NCBI RefSeq assembly: GCF_008312935.1
Contig: NZ_VSZO01000001.1
Span: 1,302,001-1,366,000, forward strand
From: Roseiconus lacunae
GTDB lineage: Bacteria; Planctomycetota; Planctomycetia; Pirellulales; Pirellulaceae
DNA: 64,000 nucleotides
Direction: 5' to 3'
In this document: one piece after another, positions 45,811 through 54,517 of the stretch
How positions within the stretch are numbered: the stretch's first letter is position 1
Layout of the letters: each line of letters starts with the position of its first letter
Notes under the pieces: generated by a model
Told to the model about the DNA's origin: nothing
Seen by the model: the letters and a program-made list of their open reading frames with translations, nothing else
Database searches by the model: none
Translations under genes and position numbers: made by a program

Positions 45811-48800
45811 ATGGCCGGTGATGAAGACGCCCCGGCAGATGAGTCTACGGATTCGGGGCCACGTCAATACGATAGCCGCAAGCAGCGGAATTCCGATGCA
45901 ACCGTCGACGGTGCCTCATCGTCGGAAGAATCTGGCTTGATCACGGTCGACTTGCCGGCTGTCTCTGAAGCAGAATCGAAGCTGACGCGAACGGTCGCCG
46001 GCGATAGTAAAGACGAATCGATCGGACAGGATGGCGAGTTTAGCGATGATCTGTTTTTGCCGAGCACTCCACAGATCGAGCGTTACCGAATTGATCGACA
46101 ACTCGCGACCGGTGGCTTTGGGAACGTCTACTTGGCGACCGATACCGAATTGAAACGGCCGGTCGCGATCAAGATCCCACACCAAGCGCGAATGGCAAAG
46201 TCGTTTGACGTGGAACGGTTTCTTGAGGAAGCTCGTGTGATCGCGAGCCTCGATCACCCTGGCGTGGTTCCCATTTATGACTTCGGAAAAATCCACGACC
46301 GCTACTTCATCGTTTCCAAGTTTATTGATGGCCATACGCTCACAGATTGGATGAGCGAATCGCATACCGGGATCGAGAAACTTCATGTGCTTCGCGCACT
46401 CGCATCGACGTTGCAGTTCATCCATTCACAAGATGTGGTGCATCGTGACATTAAACCGGCCAACGTGCTGATGGATGGATTGGGGCGTTGCTACCTGACT
46501 GATTTCGGACTGGCATTGCATCTTAACGATGCCCCGCGGCGGACAGGGAAAATTGGAACTTATGCGTACATGAGCCCCGAACAAGCGCGGGGCGAAAGCC
46601 ATTTGGTCGACAACCGATCTGATCTCTTCAGTCTCGGTGTCGTGATGTATGAGATGCTTTGTGGTGAGCGTCCATTTGTCGATGAGGAAACTCATCGATT
46701 GCTTGAATCGATAAAAAACACAACGCCGATTCCGCTGCGTGAGCACGACCGCCGCATCCCTAAAGAGCTCGAACGAATTTGTTTGCGATTGCTATGTAAA
46801 CGAGCGACGATGCGATACCACGATGCGGGAGCATTGGTCGATGATCTCGACTGGGTGTTGTCGCAAGGGGAATCCGATGAAGCTTGGAAAAGTGAAAGCC
46901 GGATCGTCTTGGGTAGTCATCGAGACGCCCTGTCGGCGGAAATGTCTAAAAGTTCCGATGCGTTGACCGAGATCGTGCCACGCGGCTTTCGGGCCTTTGA
47001 CGAAGAAGACGCGGACTACTTTATCCGATTGTTGCCCGGCCCGTTCGATCGCATGGGGATGCCCGAGAGCATCCGATTTTGGAAGCGACGAATCGAATCA
47101 CATGATTTCGAAACCGCGTTTCGGATCGGAGTGATCTACGGCAAATCGGGCTCGGGAAAATCTTCGTTCGTACGAGCGGGGTTGTTACCGCGATTATCTG
47201 AGTCGATTGTGGTCTGCTTCGTAAGCGCCAGTGCAAGCGACACCGACCGCCTGATCGTTTCGACACTTCGTCATGCTGTCCCCGCTTTGCCTGAAACTGT
47301 CAATGTCACCGAGGCGATGAGTTGGATCCGGCAACATGCCGAACAACTTCCCGGTGGTAAACTGCTGTTGGTGATCGACCAATTCGAGCAATGGTTGCAC
47401 TCACACGCGGGACGAACAGACACGGCATTGGCGCTGGCACTGCGACAGTGTGACGGCGAAAATCTTCAGTGCATCTTACTCGTTCGTGACGACTATTGGA
47501 TCGGGGTGAGCTGTCTTGCCGATGAGCTTGAGGTCGACTTAGTTCGCAGTCAAAATTTGGCGATGTTGGATCTTTTTGATCAGCGGCATGCCCGGCGAGT
47601 CCTAGCGGAGTATGGTCGGGGGTACGAACGATTACCCGACCAACTCACCAAGCTCAATGCCGAACAATCTCGGTTCCTTGATGAAGCCATCGCGGGCCTT
47701 GCGGTCGAGGGGAAAATTGCCCCCGTGCAACTGGTAACGTTTGCCGAAATCATGAAAAGTCGTCCTTGGACGATGAAGTCTTTGCAGCAAATCGGCGGGG
47801 TGGACGGCGTCGGATTAAAGTTTCTTGATGAATCGTTTGGTGCTTCAGCTCCTGTCCAACGGCAGGTTCATCTAGAAGCCGTCGAGAAAGTATTGGCGTC
47901 GTTAATGCCCGATCCGGGCAGCCCTCTCAAGGGAGCCTCACGTGGCGAAGCTGAACTCCGTCAGATTTCTGGCTATGGTGCTAACCCGCGCCAATTCGCA
48001 TCGCTCCTTGCGATCCTAGACGGGGAATTGCATCTGATTACCCCTTCGGATTCAAAGCTGGATATTCCTGGCGAGAATCAACAGTATCAGCTGACACATG
48101 ACTACTTGGTCCCGGCGATTCGAAGTTGGCTGACCCGGAATCTGCGATCGTCGATGCAAGGTCGGGCTCAACTGATCCTGTCCGGGTATGCAGAAATTTG
48201 GAACGCAAGAAAAGAAAATCGTCATCTCCCCTCCTGGTCGGAGTGGATCCGCATCATGTCATTGACCAAGCGTTCTCGGTGGAGCGAAAACGAACGTCGA
48301 ATGATGCGGTTGACGACCCGAAAACACATTGGCGAAACACTCAAGGTTGCCGCGGTATTACTCGTCGCCGCGGTATTGATCGGAGCCTGGATGATTCGAT
48401 CGCGTTCGATCGCGATTTGCGAGCGGTTGTTGACTGCCGACCCAAGTCGAGCGGTAACGATTCTTCAAGACATCGAGAACTATCCGAGATGGAGTTTGCC
48501 GCGTCTCCGGCAAATGGCGGCGGCTTTTCCGGCGACCACTCAACCAGGGTCGCATGTTCGACTCGGTATCCTTCGTCTCGATCAAGGTAGCCCGACGATT
48601 CTCGGTGAAGTTGTTGAAGGCCTTCCCAACGTTGACCGAGACAACTTGACTCTCGCTCTTGCCGAATTGGAACGCTACCCACTAAGCCACGATCACCTTG
48701 AGTATTGGTGGCAGGTCGTCGGTGATGACAAGGCAAAGTTAACCGAGCGTGTCAACGCAATGCTTGCGCTAGCGATGTTCGTCGAAGACACGCCTCGCTG

Positions 48801-50292
48801 GCAAGCCAATCGCCAACCGTTTGCCGATTTGTTGTTGGAGCATCTGACGATCTATCCGAATGAACGGCACATGATCGCGAGACATTTGAATCAGACGGCA
48901 ACCAACTTCTTCGAACCGATCCTCGAAATTTGCCAATCTCAATCCAAATCGACACGCGGACAACTCGCTCGCGAAATGCTGCTGGAGGTGTGGGGGGACG
49001 ACGTGGACCGGATGACACACGTCTTTACGGAACTTGACGCCGAGTTCATCCCGCCTTATGTCACTCGATTGGATGCGTTTCGAAACCATGAGATTAAGAG
49101 TCGAATGGATCTTCTCATTGATCGATTCACCCAGGCGGGCCCCGGTCCACTTCATTCGGCACGCCTTGCCAATGTCTCGGCGTTCCTTCTCCGCAACCGC
49201 AGTTTCACCGATCATCTTCGTCTGCTCGGTCCGCAATCGTTCGTCGGTACGCGCGCTCAAATCATCGAACGAGCCGCACTGTTGGAAGCTCCTTCCGACT
49301 ATGTGCTCAACCTTTTCGATCAAGCGGTCGATGAGACGACGCAAGCATCGATCTTGCTTATCCTTGGTTCGCTCGAAAGACAGGCGTTTACGCAACAAAG
49401 CTACGATCGGACGATCGCACTTGGGCGTGAAATTTTTCTCCAATCAAACAACGCTTACTTACACAGTGTTGCTTGGTGGATGTTGGGGCAGCTCGATGAC
49501 GATCGGAATTGGGTCCGGCAAGAGATCGGTCGTCTGGCAACCGTGCAATCGAGAAACAGCCCCGCTGATCTTGGCCGGACCTGCGATTGGACCATCAATT
49601 CGCAAGGACAGACCTTCATTCGCTTTGACTGGCCGGGGGCGACCGTCGACGTCAGTGCGACCGAAGTGACACGAGAACAGTTTTCTGCGTTTTCCGAACA
49701 GCATCCCCTTCCCAAAGATCGCTCCGAGTTCGAACGCCGCGCGCCACATCAAGACTGCCCGACGATTTTGATCTCCTGGTTCAGCGCGGTGGACTACTGT
49801 CGCTGGCTGACCCAGGAAGAAGGCATGGGAGAAGAAGATCAGTGCTATCCGCCAACCAAAGAAGAACAAGAAACGATTGGGATTTACCCCAACCTTCGAC
49901 AGCGACGCGGCTATCGATTGCTGCTTCCGGAAGAATGGACCCAAGCTTGTTATGGCGATGCGACATCCCAATTCGCATTCGGTGAAGACCCCAGTTTGCT
50001 GACCGCTTACGGGGTTGCCCCAGGCGAATACCCCGACCGATTTGAAATTCAAACACCGGTCACGCAAATGAAGCCGCTTTCCACAGGGATGTTTGGAATG
50101 TATGGAGGCGTTCGCGAGTGGTGCACCGGATACAGCCACGGCAAAGAACAACAACCGATTCGCGGTGGCAGTATCAACGATGGTGTCAGTGACCAAATTC
50201 GTTTGACGCGTTCCGGTACTGATGCAAAAAAAATCAATCACTACACCGTCGGCTTTCGGATTTGTCGTACCGTCGATCCGGCAAAGCCTTAA
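45811..50292 (+). CDS. Ser/Thr kinase-nSTAND NTPase-FGE fusion protein
   Basis: This 1493-residue protein has a polar N-terminal tail (1-90), then a Hanks-type Ser/Thr kinase (about 92-345) with GFGNVYLA, VAIKIP, VHRDIKPANV, DFGLAL and MSPEQARG, all catalytic residues present. An acidic EEDADYFIRLLPGPFDRM segment leads into an NTPase with Walker A GKSGSGKSS near residue 445 and LLVIDQFEQ as Walker B, the pattern of nSTAND1 ATPases. A membrane helix lies near 846-866 (VAAVLLVAAVLIGAW). A helical-repeat-like region then precedes a C-terminal FGE/sulfatase-modifying-factor domain from about 1277 (VTREQFSAF, WFSAVDYCRWL, LLLPEEWTQA, GGVREWCTGY, IRGGS, GFRICR). The kinase and STAND modules are on one side of the membrane and the FGE domain on the other. 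Role unknown; signalling or surveillance is inferred. Confidence 0.88.
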   Translation: MAGDEDAPADESTDSGPRQYDSRKQRNSDATVDGASSSEESGLITVDLPAVSEAESKLTRTVAGDSKDESIGQDGEFSDDLFLPSTPQIERYRIDRQLATGGFGNVYLATDTELKRPVAIKIPHQARMAKSFDVERFLEEARVIASLDHPGVVPIYDFGKIHDRYFIVSKFIDGHTLTDWMSESHTGIEKLHVLRALASTLQFIHSQDVVHRDIKPANVLMDGLGRCYLTDFGLALHLNDAPRRTGKIGTYAYMSPEQARGESHLVDNRSDLFSLGVVMYEMLCGERPFVDEETHRLLESIKNTTPIPLREHDRRIPKELERICLRLLCKRATMRYHDAGALVDDLDWVLSQGESDEAWKSESRIVLGSHRDALSAEMSKSSDALTEIVPRGFRAFDEEDADYFIRLLPGPFDRMGMPESIRFWKRRIESHDFETAFRIGVIYGKSGSGKSSFVRAGLLPRLSESIVVCFVSASASDTDRLIVSTLRHAVPALPETVNVTEAMSWIRQHAEQLPGGKLLLVIDQFEQWLHSHAGRTDTALALALRQCDGENLQCILLVRDDYWIGVSCLADELEVDLVRSQNLAMLDLFDQRHARRVLAEYGRGYERLPDQLTKLNAEQSRFLDEAIAGLAVEGKIAPVQLVTFAEIMKSRPWTMKSLQQIGGVDGVGLKFLDESFGASAPVQRQVHLEAVEKVLASLMPDPGSPLKGASRGEAELRQISGYGANPRQFASLLAILDGELHLITPSDSKLDIPGENQQYQLTHDYLVPAIRSWLTRNLRSSMQGRAQLILSGYAEIWNARKENRHLPSWSEWIRIMSLTKRSRWSENERRMMRLTTRKHIGETLKVAAVLLVAAVLIGAWMIRSRSIAICERLLTADPSRAVTILQDIENYPRWSLPRLRQMAAAFPATTQPGSHVRLGILRLDQGSPTILGEVVEGLPNVDRDNLTLALAELERYPLSHDHLEYWWQVVGDDKAKLTERVNAMLALAMFVEDTPRWQANRQPFADLLLEHLTIYPNERHMIARHLNQTATNFFEPILEICQSQSKSTRGQLAREMLLEVWGDDVDRMTHVFTELDAEFIPPYVTRLDAFRNHEIKSRMDLLIDRFTQAGPGPLHSARLANVSAFLLRNRSFTDHLRLLGPQSFVGTRAQIIERAALLEAPSDYVLNLFDQAVDETTQASILLILGSLERQAFTQQSYDRTIALGREIFLQSNNAYLHSVAWWMLGQLDDDRNWVRQEIGRLATVQSRNSPADLGRTCDWTINSQGQTFIRFDWPGATVDVSATEVTREQFSAFSEQHPLPKDRSEFERRAPHQDCPTILISWFSAVDYCRWLTQEEGMGEEDQCYPPTKEEQETIGIYPNLRQRRGYRLLLPEEWTQACYGDATSQFAFGEDPSLLTAYGVAPGEYPDRFEIQTPVTQMKPLSTGMFGMYGGVREWCTGYSHGKEQQPIRGGSINDGVSDQIRLTRSGTDAKKINHYTVGFRICRTVDPAKP

Positions 50293-50320
50293 TCATCCCT
50301 TCTTCGAACCGCACGTCAGA

Positions 50321-51421
50321 TTGACAACGTACCAACGAACGCCCGAAACCTGTCCCTACAAGCGTCCCGATAACCGGGACGCGTCAATACGTTGTGCGCT
50401 GCTGGACCAATTGGTCGGTGAAGTTCCGGTACCATCAGATTCGGTCGACCGACAGATGTGCCAAGCTTGTTGTGACAGCTTCTACCCGACGGTCGATGAC
50501 TGGAATCCGGTGATCGCATCGCTTGTGTTTCAGCGCGCGAGTGAACGATTGGCGGAATTACATCGGGGGGCTCCAACGTGTGGCAATGTAGAGCAGTTAA
50601 TGACGAAGGCCATCGAGCAATTGCCTGTCGTGTTGCGATATGAAAACGATCTGATCGATGATCTGCAAAGACATCGACAACCCACATCGATTGATCTTGC
50701 GGCACTTCACCGTTGCCTTCCTTTGATCCCCGCGTCGTCTCAATCGCGAGCCACACATCGATGGTCGGTTGTCATCACCACTTCGCCGCGACGCCAACCG
50801 ACGCTGCAAATTTGTTACGACAGCTTAGTCGCAAGCGGTTGGTCGGATCCCGCGATCGCGATCGATGGTGTTGACGGGGTCGTTCGTCCGCCGGGAAGCA
50901 ACGTGATTGCCGAACGGGCTAATCCAGTCGGTGCCTGGCCGGCTTGGATCGCAGCACTACGGTACCTTGTAAGCACCGACGCCGATGTTTTGATGATCGT
51001 CCAAGATGATACGCTGTTTCCGGAAATCCAGTGCTTGAAACAATACGTCGATCAAAACCTCTGGCCCAATGATCACTCGATCGTATCGCTTTACACCTCG
51101 AGCGATGATGTACGACCGGACAATCGCTGGCAACCTTTTCCTCGACGCTGGGCCTTGGGAGCATTGGCGATGGCGTTTCCTCAAAGGTTAGCCCACAACT
51201 TGCTCGCAACCATTGACGCTCGGCAATTGGATTTCATCGAAGGCGATGCGGGGATCGACACTCGGATCGGTGTTTGGGCGCAGCGACACGGGATCGAAAT
51301 CTGGCATCCTTCGCCCAGCCTTGTTCAACACATCGGCCAAGTGAGCACAGTCTGGGAATCCTCTCGCGCGGTCGGCATTCGTCGGGCGAGCCGTTACATC
51401 GCAGACGAGTGGAGGCGGTGA
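50321..51421 (+). CDS. GT-A-fold glycosyltransferase-like protein
   Basis: This protein has about 366 residues. The N-terminal part has clustered cysteines (ETCPYK, IRCALL, DRQMCQACC) that may form a metal site. The C-terminal domain is glycosyltransferase-like: WSVVITTSPRRQPTLQICYDSL, then PAWIAALRYL, MIVQDDTLFPEI as the DxD-type motif, and a FIEGDAGIDTRIGVWAQRHG and WHPSPSLVQHIG end. The frame is open back to ATG 50222, but that would overlap the conserved end of the kinase gene by 71 bp. The first near-start codon after the kinase stop is TTG 50321, and no ATG occurs until deep inside. The start is therefore uncertain and neither site has a ribosome-binding site. It follows the kinase gene and could be translated with it. 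Confidence 0.75.
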   Translation: MTTYQRTPETCPYKRPDNRDASIRCALLDQLVGEVPVPSDSVDRQMCQACCDSFYPTVDDWNPVIASLVFQRASERLAELHRGAPTCGNVEQLMTKAIEQLPVVLRYENDLIDDLQRHRQPTSIDLAALHRCLPLIPASSQSRATHRWSVVITTSPRRQPTLQICYDSLVASGWSDPAIAIDGVDGVVRPPGSNVIAERANPVGAWPAWIAALRYLVSTDADVLMIVQDDTLFPEIQCLKQYVDQNLWPNDHSIVSLYTSSDDVRPDNRWQPFPRRWALGALAMAFPQRLAHNLLATIDARQLDFIEGDAGIDTRIGVWAQRHGIEIWHPSPSLVQHIGQVSTVWESSRAVGIRRASRYIADEWRR

Positions 51422-51600
51422 ACCAAACTCAAACGCCTTCGCATCAAAGTGGTCTCTACCTACCCGGGCCAAATGCGAGACTCGCGATGAACACTGATTG
51501 CTCATAAGTCAAAATGCATCAATGGCCCGATCGTTACTGACGTGTTGCAGTTTGACGGGGAAGCCAGAATCGACAGCGGAGTGAAACCCCAAATCGACGC

Positions 51601-52968
51601 TCAATTCAAGTCCGTCAATTCGACTTCGGCACGATAGCGTTTGCCGTCACGATAAATGATCATCGGAATGTTAGATCCGATCGGGGTCATGCCAACCTGG
51701 GCAACCAAGTGGTCATCATTTTCTACTTGGGCACCGTTGAATCTGACGATGATGTCTCCGCGTTGTAAGTTTGCTTTGGCCGCTGGCGATCCACGATGCA
51801 CTGTTTTGACAAGGGCTCCGCTGGGGATTTGATCCATACTGCCAAGATCGTTAGGGCCGAAGTCGGGATCCAGGACGACGCCCAAATAGCCGCGGCGGTA
51901 ACGACCATAACGTACCAGTTCGTCGGCTACCCGCATCGCCATGTTAATCGGGATCGCAAAGCCAATTCCTTCGCTGCCGCCACTGCTACTCGCGATCGCC
52001 GTATTCAAACCGATCACTTCACCGCGCAAGTTCAGCAACGGGCCACCGCTGTTACCGGGATTGATCGCAGCATCGGTTTGAAAGAAATCCTGCAAGTCGA
52101 TTTTTTTATCACCCAGCGAAAGATCTCGTCTGCCTTTCGCGCTCAGAATTCCGAACGTCACCGAATGGCTGAGTCCAAAGGGGCTGCCGATCGCGATCGT
52201 GAAGTCCCCGATCCCAACCGATTCGCTGTCTCCGACCCGAGCGGCGGGAAGATCCATATTGGTGACTTGCATCACCGCGACATCCGTCCCTTCATCGGTA
52301 TAAATCCGCGTCGGTCGAAACTGTCTTCCGTCGGCGCTGCGCAGCAGAATTTCGTTCGGACTTGCACCCAAGATCACATGCCGGTTGGTAAGGATCCAAT
52401 CGCTGCCAGAGACTTTCACGACGACACCGCTTCCGGCTTCGTCATAAGACTCGTACTTCCCGTTGTTGGTTTCCGTCTTGTGCGCTTCGATGTGGATCAC
52501 ACTTGGCTTGACGAGGTGTGAAACCTTACGGACAAGCCGCCCCAGTCGATCGAAGGCATTGAATTCTTCGGCCAGTTCGGCGAACAAGGCGTCACGTTGG
52601 TCGTCAATCGATACACTTGGCGCGGACATTGACGCGGTCGGAGCGGCCGGCCCCACTTCGGGCGGCTGCGGCAGCGACGGACGGTCAAGCGAGGGACGCA
52701 TCAATTGATAAGTCCCGTTCGCTCCGGGCGTCTGGGAATCGATCGACACACTTTTATTGCGATGCCCGTACGTTCCAGCCGCGGAAGGCTGTGACGGCGA
52801 TTGGGACATGCGCGTCTGGGCCAAAGCGACGTCGCTCGAAACCATCGTCAGTGCCGCGACGGCGGAAAAGGCGATTGAGCGAATACCGCTACGGCGCAGC
52901 ATATAGTTCAATCGACTGCGAGCTCGGGACTCGCAAGATCGCAAGGGATGGACCATAGGAAGAGCCAT
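51601..52968 (-). CDS. HtrA/DegP-type periplasmic serine protease
   Basis: This protein of about 455 residues has an export signal (AFSAVAALTMVSSDVALAQ), a variable linker of about 90 residues, a trypsin-like domain and one PDZ domain. The triad is His in LTNRHVILG, Asp in GTDVAVMQV and Ser in NPGNSGGPLLN, so it should be active in periplasmic quality control or stress response. The PDZ domain has YLGVVLDPDFG and GSPAAKANLQRGDIIVRFNG. Candidate starts are 53052, 52968, 52956 and 52902. The last places the signal peptide very near the start, and none has a good ribosome-binding site, so 52968 is a compromise. It stands alone, with a 575-bp leader region behind it. Confidence 0.88.
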   Translation of the reverse strand: MALPMVHPLRSCESRARSRLNYMLRRSGIRSIAFSAVAALTMVSSDVALAQTRMSQSPSQPSAAGTYGHRNKSVSIDSQTPGANGTYQLMRPSLDRPSLPQPPEVGPAAPTASMSAPSVSIDDQRDALFAELAEEFNAFDRLGRLVRKVSHLVKPSVIHIEAHKTETNNGKYESYDEAGSGVVVKVSGSDWILTNRHVILGASPNEILLRSADGRQFRPTRIYTDEGTDVAVMQVTNMDLPAARVGDSESVGIGDFTIAIGSPFGLSHSVTFGILSAKGRRDLSLGDKKIDLQDFFQTDAAINPGNSGGPLLNLRGEVIGLNTAIASSSGGSEGIGFAIPINMAMRVADELVRYGRYRRGYLGVVLDPDFGPNDLGSMDQIPSGALVKTVHRGSPAAKANLQRGDIIVRFNGAQVENDDHLVAQVGMTPIGSNIPMIIYRDGKRYRAEVELTDLN

Positions 52969-53543
52969 GATTGGAAGGAGAGGTTCCGACGGGGAGGCGT
53001 CGTACCTGTAGCAATCGTCGTTGCCCCACGGGCAACTTTGGATTGCTTGCAATGGCTATCCCTGGCCGAACAGAAGCGAAGAATCGTTAACGCTAGAACA
53101 TCTACGAACGGCGGATCGTCTTAACGGAGGGCGGTGGAAACACCCCTATAAACCGTCTGACCAACGGTCGTTGTCGGCGTTCGGACGTCACCTCTCGCAG
53201 TCGTTTTGAATCGATCGGCGCATTCGGAATAGCGAGCGACGACATCTCAATCGTTACAGTTAGACGATGAAGCGGTGTGTACGATTGTGAGTGGAGGCCC
53301 ATGCCGAGTGCTTTGTCTTGATCGAAGACCAAAATTCGCGTCTTGCGGAATTTGCGGTCCTAGTGGTTCGCCAACCTTTGAAACTAGGATTAGCCACGGT
53401 TTCGGTCAAATCACCGGGGCTGACGATCGTCGGCTGATGAGCCGAACCATGTTTTCAAAAGGAACGAAGCGTTCGTCGTCTACTGTCGATTCGCGAAAGG
53501 CGACTTGAATAAGTTCAAAGCAAAACTGAACTGGAACAAAACG
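52969..53543. other. Intergenic region between the protease gene and the dksA-like gene
   Basis: About 575 bp. It contains palindromic repeat B. Both genes read on the minus strand, so this stretch is the leader of the protease gene and the 3' side of the dksA-like gene. No terminator with a T tract is evident. Confidence 0.45.
53374..53447 (+). repeat. Palindromic intergenic repeat, copy B
   Basis: It shares with copy A the sequence from ACCTTTGA through TTAGCCACGGTTTCGGT to the right hairpin TCGGCTGATGAGCCGAAC, which is identical in both. The left inverted arm GATTAGCC is degenerate in its partner (GGGGCTGAC). Confidence 0.75.
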
Positions 53544-53954
53544 CTAAGACGCACCGTCGGTTTGATACGAGTCAAACATGCGATTCATCCGTGCCGCCGG
53601 GTGCGATCGCCGTTTTTCGGCCAACCGGTGGCATTCGATGCACTCGCGGGCATGCGGTACGGCACGGAGTCGCGTCAGCGGGATCGGCTTTTGACAGGTT
53701 TCGCAAGTTCCGTATTCTCCTCGGTTAAGCCGCTCGATCGCTTCATCGATTGCTGCCAATTCGCGACTTTCCACCTCAAGGAGCTGGCTGTTGAGTTCCG
53801 ACTGCACCGTATCGGCGACGGCATCGAGCACATCGGCGGATTTCGAGGCCCGCCCCTGAAGCAAACTCAGATCCCCCAGGGCCGACCGCACGATTGCATC
53901 ACGGCGTTTTTGCAAAATTTTACGTAGCTTTTCGAGCGAGTCTTTTCTGGCCAT
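53544..53954 (-). CDS. DksA/TraR-type C4 zinc-finger protein
   Basis: This 136-residue protein has a long N-terminal coiled-coil-like helix pair (LEKLRKILQKRRDAIV, SELNSQLLEVESRELAAIDEAIERL) and a C-terminal zinc finger, GTCETCQKPIPLTRL with CIECHRLAE (four cysteines). DksA-family proteins enter the RNA polymerase secondary channel and change transcription with ppGpp. The acidic DxxDA tip of E. coli DksA is not clearly present (the loop here has ASKSADVLDAVAD, with two Asp residues), so whether it acts like DksA is unclear. ATG 53954 is a good start. A hairpin with a T tract on the opposite strand lies in its 5' region. Confidence 0.88.
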   Translation of the reverse strand: MARKDSLEKLRKILQKRRDAIVRSALGDLSLLQGRASKSADVLDAVADTVQSELNSQLLEVESRELAAIDEAIERLNRGEYGTCETCQKPIPLTRLRAVPHARECIECHRLAEKRRSHPAARMNRMFDSYQTDGAS

Positions 53955-54517
53955 CGGAGCACCTGATCACGGTTCACGAGCACGAAGCCGCCACGGTTGG
54001 CGGTTTTTCCTCAATAGCCCCCATCCACACACTAACCTACGCAGCGGGTGTCGAATGGGTCTTGTGGATAAATGAATTCGTAGCCGCAATGTCTGATCTT
54101 GGCATCCAGCGGCTTCTAATAGTAGGAAGCAGTCCGGTAAAGTCACGTCCGAAAGACTGGGAAAAAGCCCTAACCGATGACCAATGGTTAATTCAGGGCC
54201 AATTCTCAGCCTTTCGGGCCAATGAGGTTGCCATCTGGGCATTTTTGAAGTGGGACAGTTGGACAAATGCAGATCGAACCCCCCAGAGGGGCTGCGAAAA
54301 TCTGTCACCCGATGAAAACATGGCTGATCCGGCTAATTTGCTAGACCCGAGCAACCCAGACGACCGACACTCAGAAAACGGCTGCGCCCATCGCCCTCCA
54401 GAAGCAACCTCACAATTGTGAAACGCTGCACTGACAAACCTCGCAAGGATGCGTGGTGACCGGCGATCAACAACAGTTTTCGGGATGGGCCAATCGCATC
54501 AGAGCGGAGCATCGATC
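53955..54517. other. Divergent intergenic region upstream of the FHA gene
   Basis: About 560 bp. A frame of 175 codons (53894-54421, plus) crosses it but also overlaps the dksA-like gene and the hairpin at 53985, and looks accidental. Composition here is visibly more A/T-rich than in the flanking genes. Promoters of both genes are expected. Confidence 0.45.
53985..54008 (+). terminator. Terminator-like hairpin on the antisense strand of the dksA-like leader
   Basis: AAGCCGCCA (53985-53993) pairs with TGGCGGTTT (53998-54006) around the loop CGGT, with one G-T pair, and continues into TTTTT ending at 54008. It reads as an intrinsic terminator on the plus strand, but no plus-strand gene precedes it. 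It lies 30 bp from the dksA-like start. Confidence 0.6.

Noticed and set aside
49459..50241. A 260-codon minus-strand frame within the kinase-FGE gene
   Set aside because: It is antisense to the conserved FGE-like domain and lacks protein-like patterns.
53894..54421. A 175-codon plus-strand open frame before the giant FHA gene
   Set aside because: It overlaps the start of the dksA-like gene and crosses a terminator-like hairpin, has no ribosome-binding site and no family features.
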